A program made the position numbers and the translations under genes. Shown in pieces: positions 14,891 to 25,006 of a stretch of 64,000 nt of DNA. The notes under the pieces were generated by a model. It did not search any database. It was not told the DNA's origin and saw only the letters and a list, made by a program, of their open reading frames with translations. The number at the start of each line of letters is the position of its first letter. Position 1 is the stretch's first letter. The DNA is from Diacronema lutheri (lineage: Eukaryota > Haptophyta > Pavlovophyceae > Pavlovales > Pavlovaceae), in the NCBI GenBank assembly GCA_019448385.1, contig JAGTXO010000066.1:112109-176108 (forward strand), given 5' to 3'.

Positions 14891-16701
14891 ATGAAGCCGG
14901 ACGTCGTGCCGTCGTCGCGCCCGTTCTGGTGGGGCGGGTTCGCGTCGTTTTGCGCGGCGCTCTTCTTCTTCCTCTCGTGCTTGCTCAACCTCGCCTACCT
15001 CTCAGGCACCGCCTTTGAGGTGAAGTCGCCCTTCCAGGAGCGGACGCCAGGCACGCGCTCGCGCCACGCGCGCTGCCGCCGCGCGCGCGCGCGCCCAACG
15101 CCCACGCGCGCACTGCCGCGGCAATGTCGCGCTCGGGCTGGCGCGCAGGCACGTTCGAAAAGTGGACGGCTCTCGACGTGCAGCTGCTGCGCGACCTGTG
15201 GGCGTACCGCGCGATTTCGTCCGAGCTCAACATTGCGGCCAGCGCGCTCATCACCCTCTCCTTCTTTCTTCTCCTCGCCGCGGTCATGGCGCTGGCCGAT
15301 GCTTTCGAGGTGCACGGCGGGAACGCCTCGCACAAGGCCTCCAAGGTCCTCCTCGTGCCGTGCTTCGTCTTCGCCGCCGCGCTTGCCGTGCTCGAACTCA
15401 CGTTCAACGTGCGCGCGCGCGCGCCCAGCGGCTGACGCGCGCGGCCAAGCGCTGGCCGTGGCCGAGCTGCAAAGCCGCCGCGGCTGGCGCTCGGGCGAGC
15501 CGTCCGCGCGCTGCGCAGCTGCGCGCCGGTGCCGAGCGCCCATCGTGCGGCTGACCGCACCTCGACGCGCCGCGCGCGCCGCACGCCGCGCCGAAACTTT
15601 TTACGCCGGTCGCCATCGCAGGCCGGTGCCGTCACAACATCTGCGTGGATGTACAAGTCGTGGAAGCTCGACGACGAGCAGGTGCGCGCGACGATCGCCG
15701 CGCCGCCTCGTCCGCGCGTCCGCGGACGACCCGCGCGCCGCCATCGCTCGCCCGCATCGCATGCTTCGCTTCGTAGCCCTGAGCGTTGGCGGCCACGCCT
15801 TTTCCCCCCACCCGGCCCGCGCGGCCCCGCCCGCAGGTGAAGACGCTGGAACTGAGTTACGTGCTCACCCAGTCGCGAGGCACGTGGCTGCTTGGGGTGA
15901 GCTCGCCGCGCAGCCCCGCCCCCCCCGCCCCCCCCCCCCCCCCCCCCGCGCGCGCGCAATCGCTCCGAGCGCACGCGCGCGCCGCCCGCAGGCGCGCACG
16001 GCCTGCGGGCGCGCGCGGTCTGCGCGCGCGCGCCGCTTTCAAAGGTCCAGGCGCTTGCCACGCGGCGCGCCGACGCGCCTCGCCTCGACGCCGTGCCCCT
16101 TGCGCCTCCCCGCGCGCAGATGCTGTGGTTCTTCTTTGGCATTGGCCTCTCTGCAGCACTGTACCTCAACGCGCGTCACCGCATGCTCTACCGCTCGTGG
16201 AACGTGCTGACCGCCATGATTGTTCTGCTCTGCTTTGTCGGCTTTCTCTCCGACGTCGCGCGCCTGCGCTGGTGGGTCGTCAGCCAGGCCATTGATCTCT
16301 CGCTCACCGTTCTCGTAAGCGCAGCGCGGCGCGGCGCGGCGCGGCGCGGCGCGGCGCGGCGCGGCGCGGCGCGGCGCGGCGCGGCGCGGCGCGGCGCGGC
16401 GCGTGGCGCGTGCGGTGGCGCAGCTCGCGCGCATGCGCGGCGCGCGCTCCGCCGCGCACCGCGCGCGCATGCGTCGACGCGCGACGCGCTGTGCTCCCTC
16501 TCGCGCCGTACGTCGCGCCCGCAGGTGTGGTTCCTGTTCATGCCCATCTGGCTCGTCTGGATCGGCGTGTACCTCATCAGTCAGCAGGCCGAATTCACGC
16601 CCGTGCCCATGACCGGCCCACCGCGCGACACGGGTGCGATCAGTGGCAACGGCGCGCGCGCGCCGTACCGCGACGAGGAGGCAGAGATGTCGAGGCTCTG
16701 A
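14891..16701 (+). CDS. Six-pass membrane protein of unknown family, six exons
   Basis: Exons placed from frame and hydrophobicity: 14891-15050, 15149-15408, 15622-15681, 15837-15896, 16120-16314, 16525-16701; joined length 303 residues. Helices: one in exon 1 (FWWGGFASFCAALFFFLS), two in exon 2 (IAASALITLSFFLLLAAV and LLVPCFVFAAALAVLEL), two in exon 5 (MLWFFFGIGLSAALYL and LTAMIVLLCFVGFLSDV) and one in exon 6 (VWFLFMPIWLVWIGVYL). The short conserved-looking middle reads MYKSWKLDDEQVKTLELS. Intron 1 has a GC donor (GCACGCGC), intron 4 a C20 tract and intron 5 a GGCGC tandem repeat. The family is not recognised. The hydrophobic exons leave little doubt that the gene is real. Confidence 0.65.
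15928..15947. repeat. C20 homopolymer in an intron
   Basis: Lies in intron 4 of the six-pass membrane-protein gene, followed by a GC-rich inverted repeat near 15983-16015. Confidence 0.9.
16323..16403. repeat. GGCGC tandem repeat in an intron
   Basis: About 16 five-base units in intron 5 of the six-pass membrane-protein gene. Related CG-rich five-base arrays sit in introns of the MgtC-like gene (36246-36295) and the Rab gene (39860-39893). Confidence 0.85.
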
Positions 16702-16900
16702 GGACGACGCAGCAATGCGGCCAGAGGCTGATTCTGGCATTCGTGTGAAGGGCGGTGCGAGTGCAGTCCGGGCTCGCGCGGCACAACCCAGGGCGATGCA
16801 GTGGGCGGTGCCCACCCGGACCAACCAGACTGACAGGCGGATCGTGGGCGGGCGAAGGTACACGATGCGGCGGAGGTGCGCGGTGCGTTCACGAAGGCGG

Positions 16901-18412
16901 TCACGAGCGGCTCGCAGCCTTAAGCAGGTGAGCGACATCCAAGCAGGCGAGGACGAGCCAGATGGCGCAGGCTGTCCACGCGGTGTACGTTGCGAGCGCA
17001 ATGAGCTCGCGCACGATCTGCGCGCGCGTGTCGAGCACGCCCAGCGCGCGGAAGCGGCGCTCGTTCTCTTTGCGCAGCTCCGCCTCGAAGACGGCGATCA
17101 CTTTCTTGAAGTGCTCGTTCGGAATGCCGAGCTTCATCTTGGCGAGCCCGTGCATGAACGCGCCAACTGTGGCCGCATCGTGCTCAAGCTGCGCGATCAC
17201 CTGGCGATCGCTCTCATCCGCACGACCGGCCCGCATCGCCGCCACGGCGCGCCACACGCGCGCGACCAGGCGCGTGTCGCATCGATCGTACATGGCGTGG
17301 GTCTTCTCGGCGAGCATGCGCATGCGCGCGATCTCGTCGTACCCCTGCGCGTTGTCGACGATCGTGGCAGCGACTCTGAAAGTGTACGGCTCGACAGAGC
17401 CGATAGTGCTTGCGTGGTGCTCACTCTGCGCGCGCTCGCGGTGCCAGCGAGCGGGGGCGAGCGATGCATGCATGTGGTGCGGACGCGCACCGGCGGCGCG
17501 CGCTCGCAAAACGTCCGGATGAGTGCAGCACGCGCGCGCGCATGCGTGCCGAGCGCCCAACGCGCTTCGCCGCTGTACGCCACGAGGCGTGCCTTTGCAG
17601 CCGGGCGCGCGTGGGCCGCGCGTGCGCGGCTCTGGCACCGCCTGCCTGAGAAGCGCGTCAGCGGGGCCGACGTTGGCGGGGGGCGCGCACGTTCTGCTGA
17701 GGCTGCGCGCGGAGGAACACGGCCCGCGTCTCGGGCGACATCGGGCGCACCATCTTGCCGATCAGCTCGTCGAGCTGCGCCGCGTACTCTGCGCGCCCCG
17801 CGCAGTCATCGATAGACATGTGCCATGCCCTTCGCAGCCAGGCGCACTCAAGCTCGCTGATTCGGCCGAATGCGGCCATGCGCGTCGCGCGGAGGACGGT
17901 CTCGAACGTCGCATTGGCCTCCGCGCGCATGCGCGAAACTTTTGCGCTCTCTGCGCGCGGGGCGCGCCTGCGTTCGCCGCGAAGGCGTCGGTGGGCGTCG
18001 GCGCGGCGCCGTGCGCGCCGTTTGCGGCGGTAACCGCGGCAGCGGCGGTAGCAGCGTGCTCGAGGGCGGCGCGCGGCGGCGCGGAGAGCGCAATGACCGC
18101 TTCCTCCGCCAGGCGAACTTCGGCACGGAGCGTCGCGACGTCGCGGCGCAAGCTCTGCAGCTCGTCGCCTCCGCGCGCGCCGTCTGGCGCGTCAGGCGGC
18201 TGCCGCTGCGCGTGCGGCTGCAGTCGTGACTCGGAGCGGCCATCGGTGCCGTCCACATGGCCGGGGCCGATAGGCTGCATGCCCATGCGCACGATGCGTG
18301 ACGGTAAGGCCGAGAGCGCCAAGCGCGCGCCAGAGCGCGCGCCGCTCGCGCTCACGAGTGTGAGGACGGCCGCCAACACGGCCGTCCGCGCGTGGACGGC
18401 CGCGGTCGACAT
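16901..18412 (-). CDS. Tail-anchored helical protein of unknown family
   Basis: The C-terminal exon is 17425-16901 and ends in a hydrophobic helix (ALATYTAWTACAIWLVLACL) just before the stop, typical of a tail anchor. It is preceded by a helical region including HFKKVIAVFEAELRKENERR. An upstream exon ends at 17691 with donor GTGCGCGC, and both joins are phase 0. That exon includes ISELECAWLRRAW and YAAQLDELIGKMV. The N-terminal exon begins at the ATG at 18412. Its join to the middle exon, somewhere between 17930 and 18060, needs another intron I could not place exactly. The tail-anchored layout resembles that of SNARE-like or organelle-contact proteins, but no family match is claimed. Confidence 0.5.
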
Positions 18413-18522
18413 GCGACCCCCGGACCGTCAGGACTTTCCACCCACAAAAAGGGCGCGAAAGGCGGATATTCACTGTTCACAGCTCCTCCGAGCATATTCA
18501 AAGATCCACAGTGCAGCCGGCG
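18413..18522. promoter_or_regulatory. 110-bp bidirectional promoter region
   Basis: Spacer between divergent ATGs at 18412 (minus) and 18523 (plus, ZIP transporter). It is locally less GC-rich (GCATATTCAAAGATCC near 18492). Confidence 0.35.
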
Positions 18523-19527
18523 ATGGTCACCTCGGCGTCGTGGGGTCGCGCGCTCGGCTCGGCGGCTATTGTGAACTTCGTGACGCTCGTCGGTGTGGCC
18601 CTCCTTGGCTTACCCGCGCTCCGTGCCGGCAACCTGCGCGGCGACAAGAAGATGACCACCCTGTCCAGCGGCTTCGCAGCCGGCGCGCTCCTGGCCGCAG
18701 CGCTCTTCCTCATGTTCACCGAGGCCCTCGAGCTCACGGGCCACGAAGAGAACCACCACGAGGAGGAACACTTTGACCGCAATGATCACCACCATTTGCG
18801 CATGCTCGACGAAGAGCACAACCACGACGACCACGACCACGGTGAAGAGCACGAGGAGCATGCCGAGACGTGGCCTTGGTCCATCGCGGCGCTCGGCGGC
18901 TTTTGCGCGGTCCTCGCGCTCGACGTCCTCCTCTCCCTCATCAACTTGAATAACGTTAAGGCGAAGGCAAAGGAGAACGCGTCCTCGACAGACGCCGAGG
19001 CGCCCAAGCCGGCCGAGCCTAGGACCGAGGCGGAGGAGGCCGACGCGTTGCAGCAGAAGGTGTCCGTCCGCCGGCTTCTGTACGCCACGCTCATCGGCGA
19101 CGCGATGCACAACTTTGCGGACGGCGCGTTCATCGCGACGGCCTTCAAGACGTGTTCGACCTCGGTGGGCTGGGCGGTGGTCATCGGCACCGTCGCGCAC
19201 GAGCTTGCGCAGGAGGTGGCGGACTTTCTCCTCCTCGCGCGTGTGTGCGGCATCCAGCCGGTCAAGGCGCTCGCGCTCAACTTTGTGAGCGGCACCACCA
19301 TTTTCCTCGGCGCGATCGTCGTCCTTGCCTCCGACCTTGACGATAACGCTGTTGGCATCATCCTTGCCTTTGGCGGCGGTATCTACGTGTACAATGCGGG
19401 CGTTGAGTGCCTGCCGCGCGTGGTGAACGAGGAGTCGCCTGCTGTGAAGGCGACCGCGATGGGTCTGTTCGTCCTTGGAGCTGTGGCGATCGGCCTCGTC
19501 CTCATCAGCCACGAGCATTGCGACTAG
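18523..19527 (+). CDS. ZIP-family zinc/iron transporter
   Basis: 334 residues, single exon. N-terminal helices (LGSAAIVNFVTLVGVALLGL and FAAGALLAAALFLMFTEAL) are followed by a His/Asp/Glu-rich loop of about 40 residues (HHHLRMLDEEHNHDDHDH), the usual metal-sensing loop. The metal-site helices carry GDAMHNFADG (HNxxDG) and HELAQE, the LIV-1-type HExxxE site. The protein ends shortly after the last helix (LGAVAIGLVLISHEHCD). It moves divalent metal, usually zinc, into the cytosol from outside or from an organelle. The family motifs are complete, so function is likely intact; the membrane it serves cannot be told from sequence. Confidence 0.93.
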   Translation: MVTSASWGRALGSAAIVNFVTLVGVALLGLPALRAGNLRGDKKMTTLSSGFAAGALLAAALFLMFTEALELTGHEENHHEEEHFDRNDHHHLRMLDEEHNHDDHDHGEEHEEHAETWPWSIAALGGFCAVLALDVLLSLINLNNVKAKAKENASSTDAEAPKPAEPRTEAEEADALQQKVSVRRLLYATLIGDAMHNFADGAFIATAFKTCSTSVGWAVVIGTVAHELAQEVADFLLLARVCGIQPVKALALNFVSGTTIFLGAIVVLASDLDDNAVGIILAFGGGIYVYNAGVECLPRVVNEESPAVKATAMGLFVLGAVAIGLVLISHEHCD

Positions 19528-19695
19528 GCGGGCGCGGGGATCATGGCGACGCGGCGCGCTGCAGCGGGCAGTTAGAAGCCGCCTCGGCTGCGCCATCTTG
19601 CTTACGGGCTAAGTCGCCGCCCCCCGGGGCGCATCCCTATTTGGGCACAACAGCGGCAAATCGCACATTAGGCGAACGCGCCATAGGATCGCGCC

Positions 19696-20838
19696 TCACA
19701 CCTTGACCTCCTTCATGCACACGGGGCAGCTCTTGGCGCCATACGCGTCGGAGAGCAGCCACGTGTCAATGCAGCCGCGGTGGAAGACGTGCCCGCACGG
19801 CAGCGTGCGCACCTCCTCGCCCTCCTCGAGCTCGCACACGCAGATCACGCAGTTCGCTTCCGAGCGCTCGTTCTCGCCGGCGCCGGCGCCGGCGCCCGCC
19901 GCCGGCCGGCACGGCGCGCGATATCGCTCGAGCGGCAGGTGGTGGAGCTGCCTGCGCGTGAGGCCCACCCGCACCGAGCCGATGCGCTCGGAGAGCGCGA
20001 TGATCTCCTCGTGCGTCATGTTGTCCAAGTCGAGCCCGTCGTCGTGCCGCACACCGCCGCCGCCGCCGCCGCCACCGCCGCCCATCCCGGCGCGGCGGCC
20101 ATTTCCGCGCCCGCCGCCGGCATAGAGCGTGCCGCCACCGCCAAGCGCCGCGCCAAAGGCGCCCGGCGGGAGGCCGAGGCGGTGCGCGAGGTCGGAGCAG
20201 CTCGTGCCGATCGTGCGCCCGGCGCCCACGCTGCCGCCGCCGCCCGCCCAACCACCACCGCCGCCGCCGCCGCCCATCCCGATGTGCAGCAGCGCGTGCT
20301 CGCGCGAACAGAAATCGTGCACGACGCCGCGCGCGTAGTCGACGTGCGCGGGTGCGGAGCAGCCGGGCAGGGCGCACTCGAAGGCGAAAAGCGCGGCAGC
20401 GTCCGCATCAATCGCGCCGCCGTCGTGCCCCGCCTCCGCCCATGCGTGGCTCTGCTGGCCCGCGTGCGCGCTCCACTCGTGCTCGCGCGAGCAATAGTCG
20501 TGAACGACGCCGGCGCACTTGTCGACAAGGCACGGGCAGTTGCAGCCCGGGAGGGCGCAGATAAACGAAGCGAGAACGTCGTCCTCACTCGCCGCGGCCG
20601 GCGCGCCGCCGCGCACGCCGTGGCGCGGCGTCGGGCTCAGGTTGATCGGGTCGGCCGACGAGATCGTCAGGACCGGGCTGAAGGGCGCCCCCGCCTGCGC
20701 CATTGACGCATGGCCGCCGTTGGCGGCGCGGCGGCGGCGGCGGCCACGCGCGAGCTCGGCGGGCGACTCGGCAGTGTCCAGGTCGATCGTCTCCTCCACC
20801 AAGTCGATCGGCTGCGCGCGCTGCGCGCGCTTTGGCAT
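19696..20838 (-). CDS. RING-H2 protein with two duplicated Cys/His modules
   Basis: 380 residues, one exon. The C-terminus is a RING-H2 finger: CVICVCELEEGEEVRTLPCG, HVFHRGCIDTWL, then CPVC, so it is a probable E3 ubiquitin ligase. Upstream, near residues 92-125 and 150-180, sit two copies of a motif with the pattern CALPGC-x2-P-x-x-VD-x4-VVHD[YF]CSREH, each able to supply four or more Cys/His ligands. Polyglycine linkers follow (8-10 Gly each). I do not recognise the repeated module as a named zinc finger; FCS-type fingers share only the CS-x-x-H/C end. The stop codon is 168 bp from that of the converging ZIP gene. Confidence 0.75.
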   Translation of the reverse strand: MPKRAQRAQPIDLVEETIDLDTAESPAELARGRRRRRAANGGHASMAQAGAPFSPVLTISSADPINLSPTPRHGVRGGAPAAASEDDVLASFICALPGCNCPCLVDKCAGVVHDYCSREHEWSAHAGQQSHAWAEAGHDGGAIDADAAALFAFECALPGCSAPAHVDYARGVVHDFCSREHALLHIGMGGGGGGGGWAGGGGSVGAGRTIGTSCSDLAHRLGLPPGAFGAALGGGGTLYAGGGRGNGRRAGMGGGGGGGGGGVRHDDGLDLDNMTHEEIIALSERIGSVRVGLTRRQLHHLPLERYRAPCRPAAGAGAGAGENERSEANCVICVCELEEGEEVRTLPCGHVFHRGCIDTWLLSDAYGAKSCPVCMKEVKV

Positions 20839-21226
20839 CTTGACCTAGCAGTTCCGGCTGGTGACGGCGCCTCCCTTTGAGCTGTTGTCTTGCACTCGTC
20901 TTCAAGGGGCCAGCGGCCAGCATGGCGGACCGTGGAGGGAGCCCCGCCGCTCATCATCTGTTGTCCGGACTCCGGGAGCATCGAGGACGGACGACGGCCG
21001 ACGGACGGAGCCGAGTCCCAACTTCAGATGCAGAGGCAAAAGTTCGAGCTACATGGGCATCGGCGACATGCCCGTCTCGCGCGCCACGCGCAATTCCAAG
21101 TTGTGCAGCCATCACGCTCTGGCGCTCTGCTGCGCGGCGTGATTTCATGGCGCGGCACGCGCGGGCGCGCGCAGGAACCGGATTGCGCGCAGGCAGCCAG
21201 CTCGGGGGCCGCCGAGCCAGCACGCG
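20839..21226. other. Intergenic region
   Basis: 388 bp upstream of the RING gene and downstream of the PP5 stop. Short frames exist on both strands but none has domain content. Nothing further is recognised. Confidence 0.5.
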
Positions 21227-24130
21227 TCAGAAGCCGAAGAGCGAGCCCATCGACGCGTACTGCATGGGCCGAATGGGCGGATGCGGGACGGCCTCAAACT
21301 GAACCGCCTTCCACTCACAATCTGAGTCAAAGCGGAGAAGAGCGCCCATGTTGCCCATCTGGTCGCAGTAGTTTGGTGCCGAGAAGACGGTCACGAGGCG
21401 GCCGCCCGCCTCCACCTCGTAGCCCGCGTCCTGCGCGCCGGCCGCGTGCGTGGCGGCGCGGCGGAATGTGAGCGCACTACGCGCGGCACGCCATGCGCGG
21501 CACGCCATGCGCGGCACGCCACGCGCGGCACGCCACGCGCGGCACGCCATGCGCGGCACGCCATGCGCGGCACGCCACGCGCGGCACGCCACGCGCGGCA
21601 CGCCACGCGCGGCACGCCACGCGCGGCACGCCACGCGCGGCACGCCATGCGCGGCACGGCATGCGCGGCACGATGCGGCGCGCGACGTGCGCACGGGCGG
21701 CGGGCGCGGCGCGGCGCGCGGGCCCTTGGCGCGCTGTGCGGCGCTCAATGCGGCGGCCTCGGCGAGCACGCGGCAGGTGGCCAGTGCACGGCGCTGCCCG
21801 GGCGTGGGCGCTGCGCTGCGCTGCGCGGAGCGCGCGGCGCGGCGCAGCGGCGAGAGAGCGTTGCACGCACTTTCACTTCGTGTGAGCGGACGACGAGCTT
21901 GAGGCCGTTGCGCTCAAGGAAGGACTGCGTGACGTCGGGCCCGAACGAGAGGCCGACGCCGCGCTTGGACGGGCTGCGGCCGGGCTGCGGCTGCGGGTCG
22001 GACCAGAGCATTTCGGACATGAGGCCCTCCTCGGGCGGCTCGCGGTTGCGGTTGAGCGCGCGCAGCTCGTCGAGCGTCACGTCATCGCGCGAGAAGAGGC
22101 CGCCGTGCACGATGAAGACCTTGCCGCCCAGGACGCAGCCGAGGGGCAGCCAGTTGAAGACCTCGGAGAAGTACGAGAAGGTCTGCTCCGAGTACTTGTG
22201 CTTCACCTCGCCCTCGAAGCCGTACCTGCACGCGCAATCGGGCGGGTCGCGCGACGATAGCGGGCGAGTCGCGCGGGGAGCGCCTCAGCGGCGCGCCGGG
22301 CGCGGCGTGCGGCTGCCGCGGCGGCGGCTGCCGGCGAGATCGGGCGTGGCGCGCGCGCACATCTTGTTCATCGTTTTGCTCTCGTGGTTGCCGCGCGTGA
22401 GGTGGAAATGGTCGGGCAGCAGGCACTTCATCGCAAGCATTGTGAGCACCACCTCGAAGGAGAAGGAGCCGCGGTCGACGTAGTCGCCGTTGAAGAGGTA
22501 CGGGTTCTCCGGCGAGGGCCAGCCATTGATCGTGAAAATGTTGAGCAGGTCGTAAAATTGGCCGTGAGTGTCGCCGCACACTGAGAAGGTGCCGCCCGGC
22601 GGGATCGGCACGTCGAAGACGCTGGGCAGGCGCTTGAGGATGTTCTCCGCCTCGCGCAAGATCTCGAAGACGTATCGCCGGTGCAGCGCCTTCTGCGCTC
22701 GGAGGTGCTCGGTCAGCTCTTTGACGAACTCGGCCGTGATCGGCCACGAGAGGCGCGGCCCGTCGTATGAGTCCTCGACAACAATCGTCTCGATGTGCAC
22801 GCTCTCCGAGACGGGCGGCGCCTCGTCGCCCCCCGCCTCGATCGCCTGCGCGCGCGCGGCAGCGGCGGGAGCGCCGCGGCGGGGCCGCAGACGGAACCGC
22901 CGCGCATGAGAGAAATTGAAATTGGGCGCTAGCCGCACGCCCGTTCCGAGCGCGCGTCAAGCGCCGGCCGCACGGCGCACGGCGCGCGGACGGCACCACG
23001 CGCGCGCTCCCGCCCGCCCCCCTCTTGCATAGCGCGCGCGCGCGCGCGCATGCACGCGCGCGCATGCACGCGTGCGCCCAGGCGCTGGCGCGATGCGCCC
23101 ATGCCCGCTGCTCGCCCATCTGCGAGCAGCGCAGCCGCGCCGCGCGGCCGCGCGCATCCACTCAAGCTCTGCAAGGTGTTGGTTTCACCGGCGCGCGAGA
23201 GCGCGCCTCTAAAGTCTGACGACTGAGAGGTAGCATCATTGTGGGCGGGCGCACGGCGCGGCGCGCGCGGCGCGGCGCGGCGGCGCGGCGCGGCGCAGGG
23301 CGACGATGGCGCACGGCAAGCCCGCGCGCTGCTGACGCCGCGCACATGCCCCTCGTGTAGCGCGCGGCGCGCGCGGCGCGGACCGGCGCGCGCCGGCGGC
23401 CCCCGTCCCCCCCCCCCCCCCCCCCCCCCCCCGCCCGCGAGGTACGGCCGTGCGCCCCTCCAAACCGAGTGCGCGCGCGCGCGCGCGCGGAGAGGGGACA
23501 CCGGCGCGTGCGCGGCATGGCCGACGCGCCGGCGCGCAGCAGGGCGCGTCAGACCTTCTCAAAGGCCTCGCGCTTCACTTGCTTGTCGCACTCTTTGAGA
23601 CGAAGCGCGGCGTCGCGGTCGTTGGGTTTGAGCTGGCAAGCCTTCCTGTAGTTGGTGCGCGCGTCCTTGTACTTTCCCAGGCCCATGTACGCCGATCCCA
23701 GCCGGTAGTACGCCTTCACGCACTTTGGGTCGAGCTCGATTGCGGTCGCCGCGTCGGCGATCGCGAGCCCGTGGGTCTCCATCTTGATGTGGCAGAGCGA
23801 GCGGTTGGTGTAGAGGGCGGTATTCAGCGGGTCGGCCTGGATGGCCTGCGTGTACACCTTGATCGCATCTGGGTGATGCCCCTCTGCACGAATGCACGCG
23901 TGCCACACCGGCGCGGCGGGGCGCGCGCGCCGGCTCAGTGCGCGCCCGCCGCGCACCTCGCGCGCGCCGCGCCCGGCGCGCGCGCGCGCGGCGGCGGCGA
24001 CGGCGGCGTGCGTGCGCGCGCGCGCGCGCGCACCAGCAAAGAGTTTGTTCCCCTCCGTCTTCAGCCGCTCCACCTCCTCCCCGTCGGCGGCCTCCGCGCC
24101 GACGGCCGCCGCGGCCTCGTCGCCGCTCAT
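21227..24130 (-). CDS. PPP5: Serine/threonine protein phosphatase 5 (TPR-PP5)
   Basis: Five exons: 24130-24034, 23883-23555, 22845-22361, 22225-21871 and 21430-21227. All joins agree in phase and give 489 residues, close to animal PP5 (about 499). The N-terminus holds three TPRs ([11 protein letters not shown], then [20 protein letters not shown]) that in PP5 bind Hsp90. The phosphatase motifs are complete: [36 protein letters not shown] and [11 protein letters not shown]. The YGFEGEVK segment is split by intron 3. The protein dephosphorylates kinases and receptors bound to Hsp90. Donors are GTGCGC, GTCTGA, GTGCGC and GTGCGT. Intron 2 contains a C26 run, and intron 4 a 14-bp tandem repeat. 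The start at 24130 avoids overlap with the divergent GNAT gene. Confidence 0.95.
21481..21672. repeat. 14-bp tandem repeat in PP5 intron 4
   Basis: About 13.5 copies of GCGCGGCACGCCAY, where the last base is T or C, fill much of intron 4. The C/T variants are distributed along the array in blocks, as expected for stepwise unit duplication. Confidence 0.9.
23407..23432. repeat. C26 homopolymer in PP5 intron 2
   Basis: It is poly-G on the sense strand of the gene, so it is not a polypyrimidine tract. Confidence 0.9.
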
Positions 24131-24192
24131 GGCAGTGCCGCCAGAGTCGGCGTGGCCAAAAGGGGTTGGGCTCGAGACGAAGCGGCGTGAAA
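24131..24192. promoter_or_regulatory. 62-bp bidirectional promoter region
   Basis: Only 62 bp separate the PP5 ATG (minus) and the GNAT ATG (plus), so both genes must share control sequences or start transcription inside each other. Confidence 0.4.
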
Positions 24193-24858
24193 ATGGCTGC
24201 CACGCTCGTCGTCGTCTTCCTACACATAGCCGACCCTGCACCTCATCGAGCCGTGCTTCTGAGGCACGCGCGGCCGTCCGACGTGCGCCCAATCGCCGAG
24301 CTGCTGGCTGCGCCTGCCGAGCCCGTCGCGCCGCCGCCGATCGGTGGCGCGCAGTTTCGCTGGGAGGAGCAGTCCGAGGTGGCGCGCTGGCTCGGCGTCC
24401 TGCCGTCGCGCCTCGTCCCGTCGGCCGACCACCTGTTCGCCGTCGTGGCGGACGAGGTGACGGGCGAGATTGTTGGCTGTGCTGAGCTCGGCCTCGTACC
24501 CGCGCCCGCCCACGGCGCGCGCGAGAGCGAGCGCGCGCCGCACGCGGCCGAGCGCGTCGCCTACGTTGGCAACTTGGCAGTGGCGAGCGCGCAGCGGCGG
24601 CGCGGGCTCGCGCGACGGCTGGTCGGCTTCGCGTGCAAATGGGCGCGCAGCCAGTGGCATCGGCCCGATGTCTTCACGCACGTGGACGCGGCGAACGCGC
24701 CCGCGCGCGCGCTGTACGCCGCGCTCGGCTTCTGCGTGTATGAGGGCTCAATGGATGGCGCGGCGCCGGCAAGGCTCGGCGCGGGGCAGAGCGAACGGGC
24801 GGGCCAGGTTCTCCTCGTGCGCCACGCGCCGCCGCCGCGCGCCGAGGAGGGCGGATGA
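24193..24858 (+). CDS. GNAT-family N-acetyltransferase
   Basis: 221 residues, one exon. The acetyl-CoA-binding motif A is clear: YVGNLAVASAQRRRGLARRL, that is a strand followed by R/Q-x-x-G-x-A, then helix 3. It is followed by HVDAANAPARALYAALGFC, the motif-B strand and helix with the usual ALY-x-x-LGF. The N-terminal strand AVLLRHARPSDVRPIAELL is the typical GNAT opening. The substrate is unknown. It is head to head with PP5, and the first ATG in frame (24193) gives a complete domain. Confidence 0.85.
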   Translation: MAATLVVVFLHIADPAPHRAVLLRHARPSDVRPIAELLAAPAEPVAPPPIGGAQFRWEEQSEVARWLGVLPSRLVPSADHLFAVVADEVTGEIVGCAELGLVPAPAHGARESERAPHAAERVAYVGNLAVASAQRRRGLARRLVGFACKWARSQWHRPDVFTHVDAANAPARALYAALGFCVYEGSMDGAAPARLGAGQSERAGQVLLVRHAPPPRAEEGG

Positions 24859-25006
24859 GGGCCCTCCCGCGCTGACGACTATGTAGTCCCGGCGCGTGTG
24901 CACTTTTTTTTTAACCGTGGTCGGAACTCGGAACTGTTCTCCGGCGACGCGGGAGAAACCGTCTTGGAGAAGAGACGCTGACGGCGCTGACGTGGAGAGC
25001 GGACAC

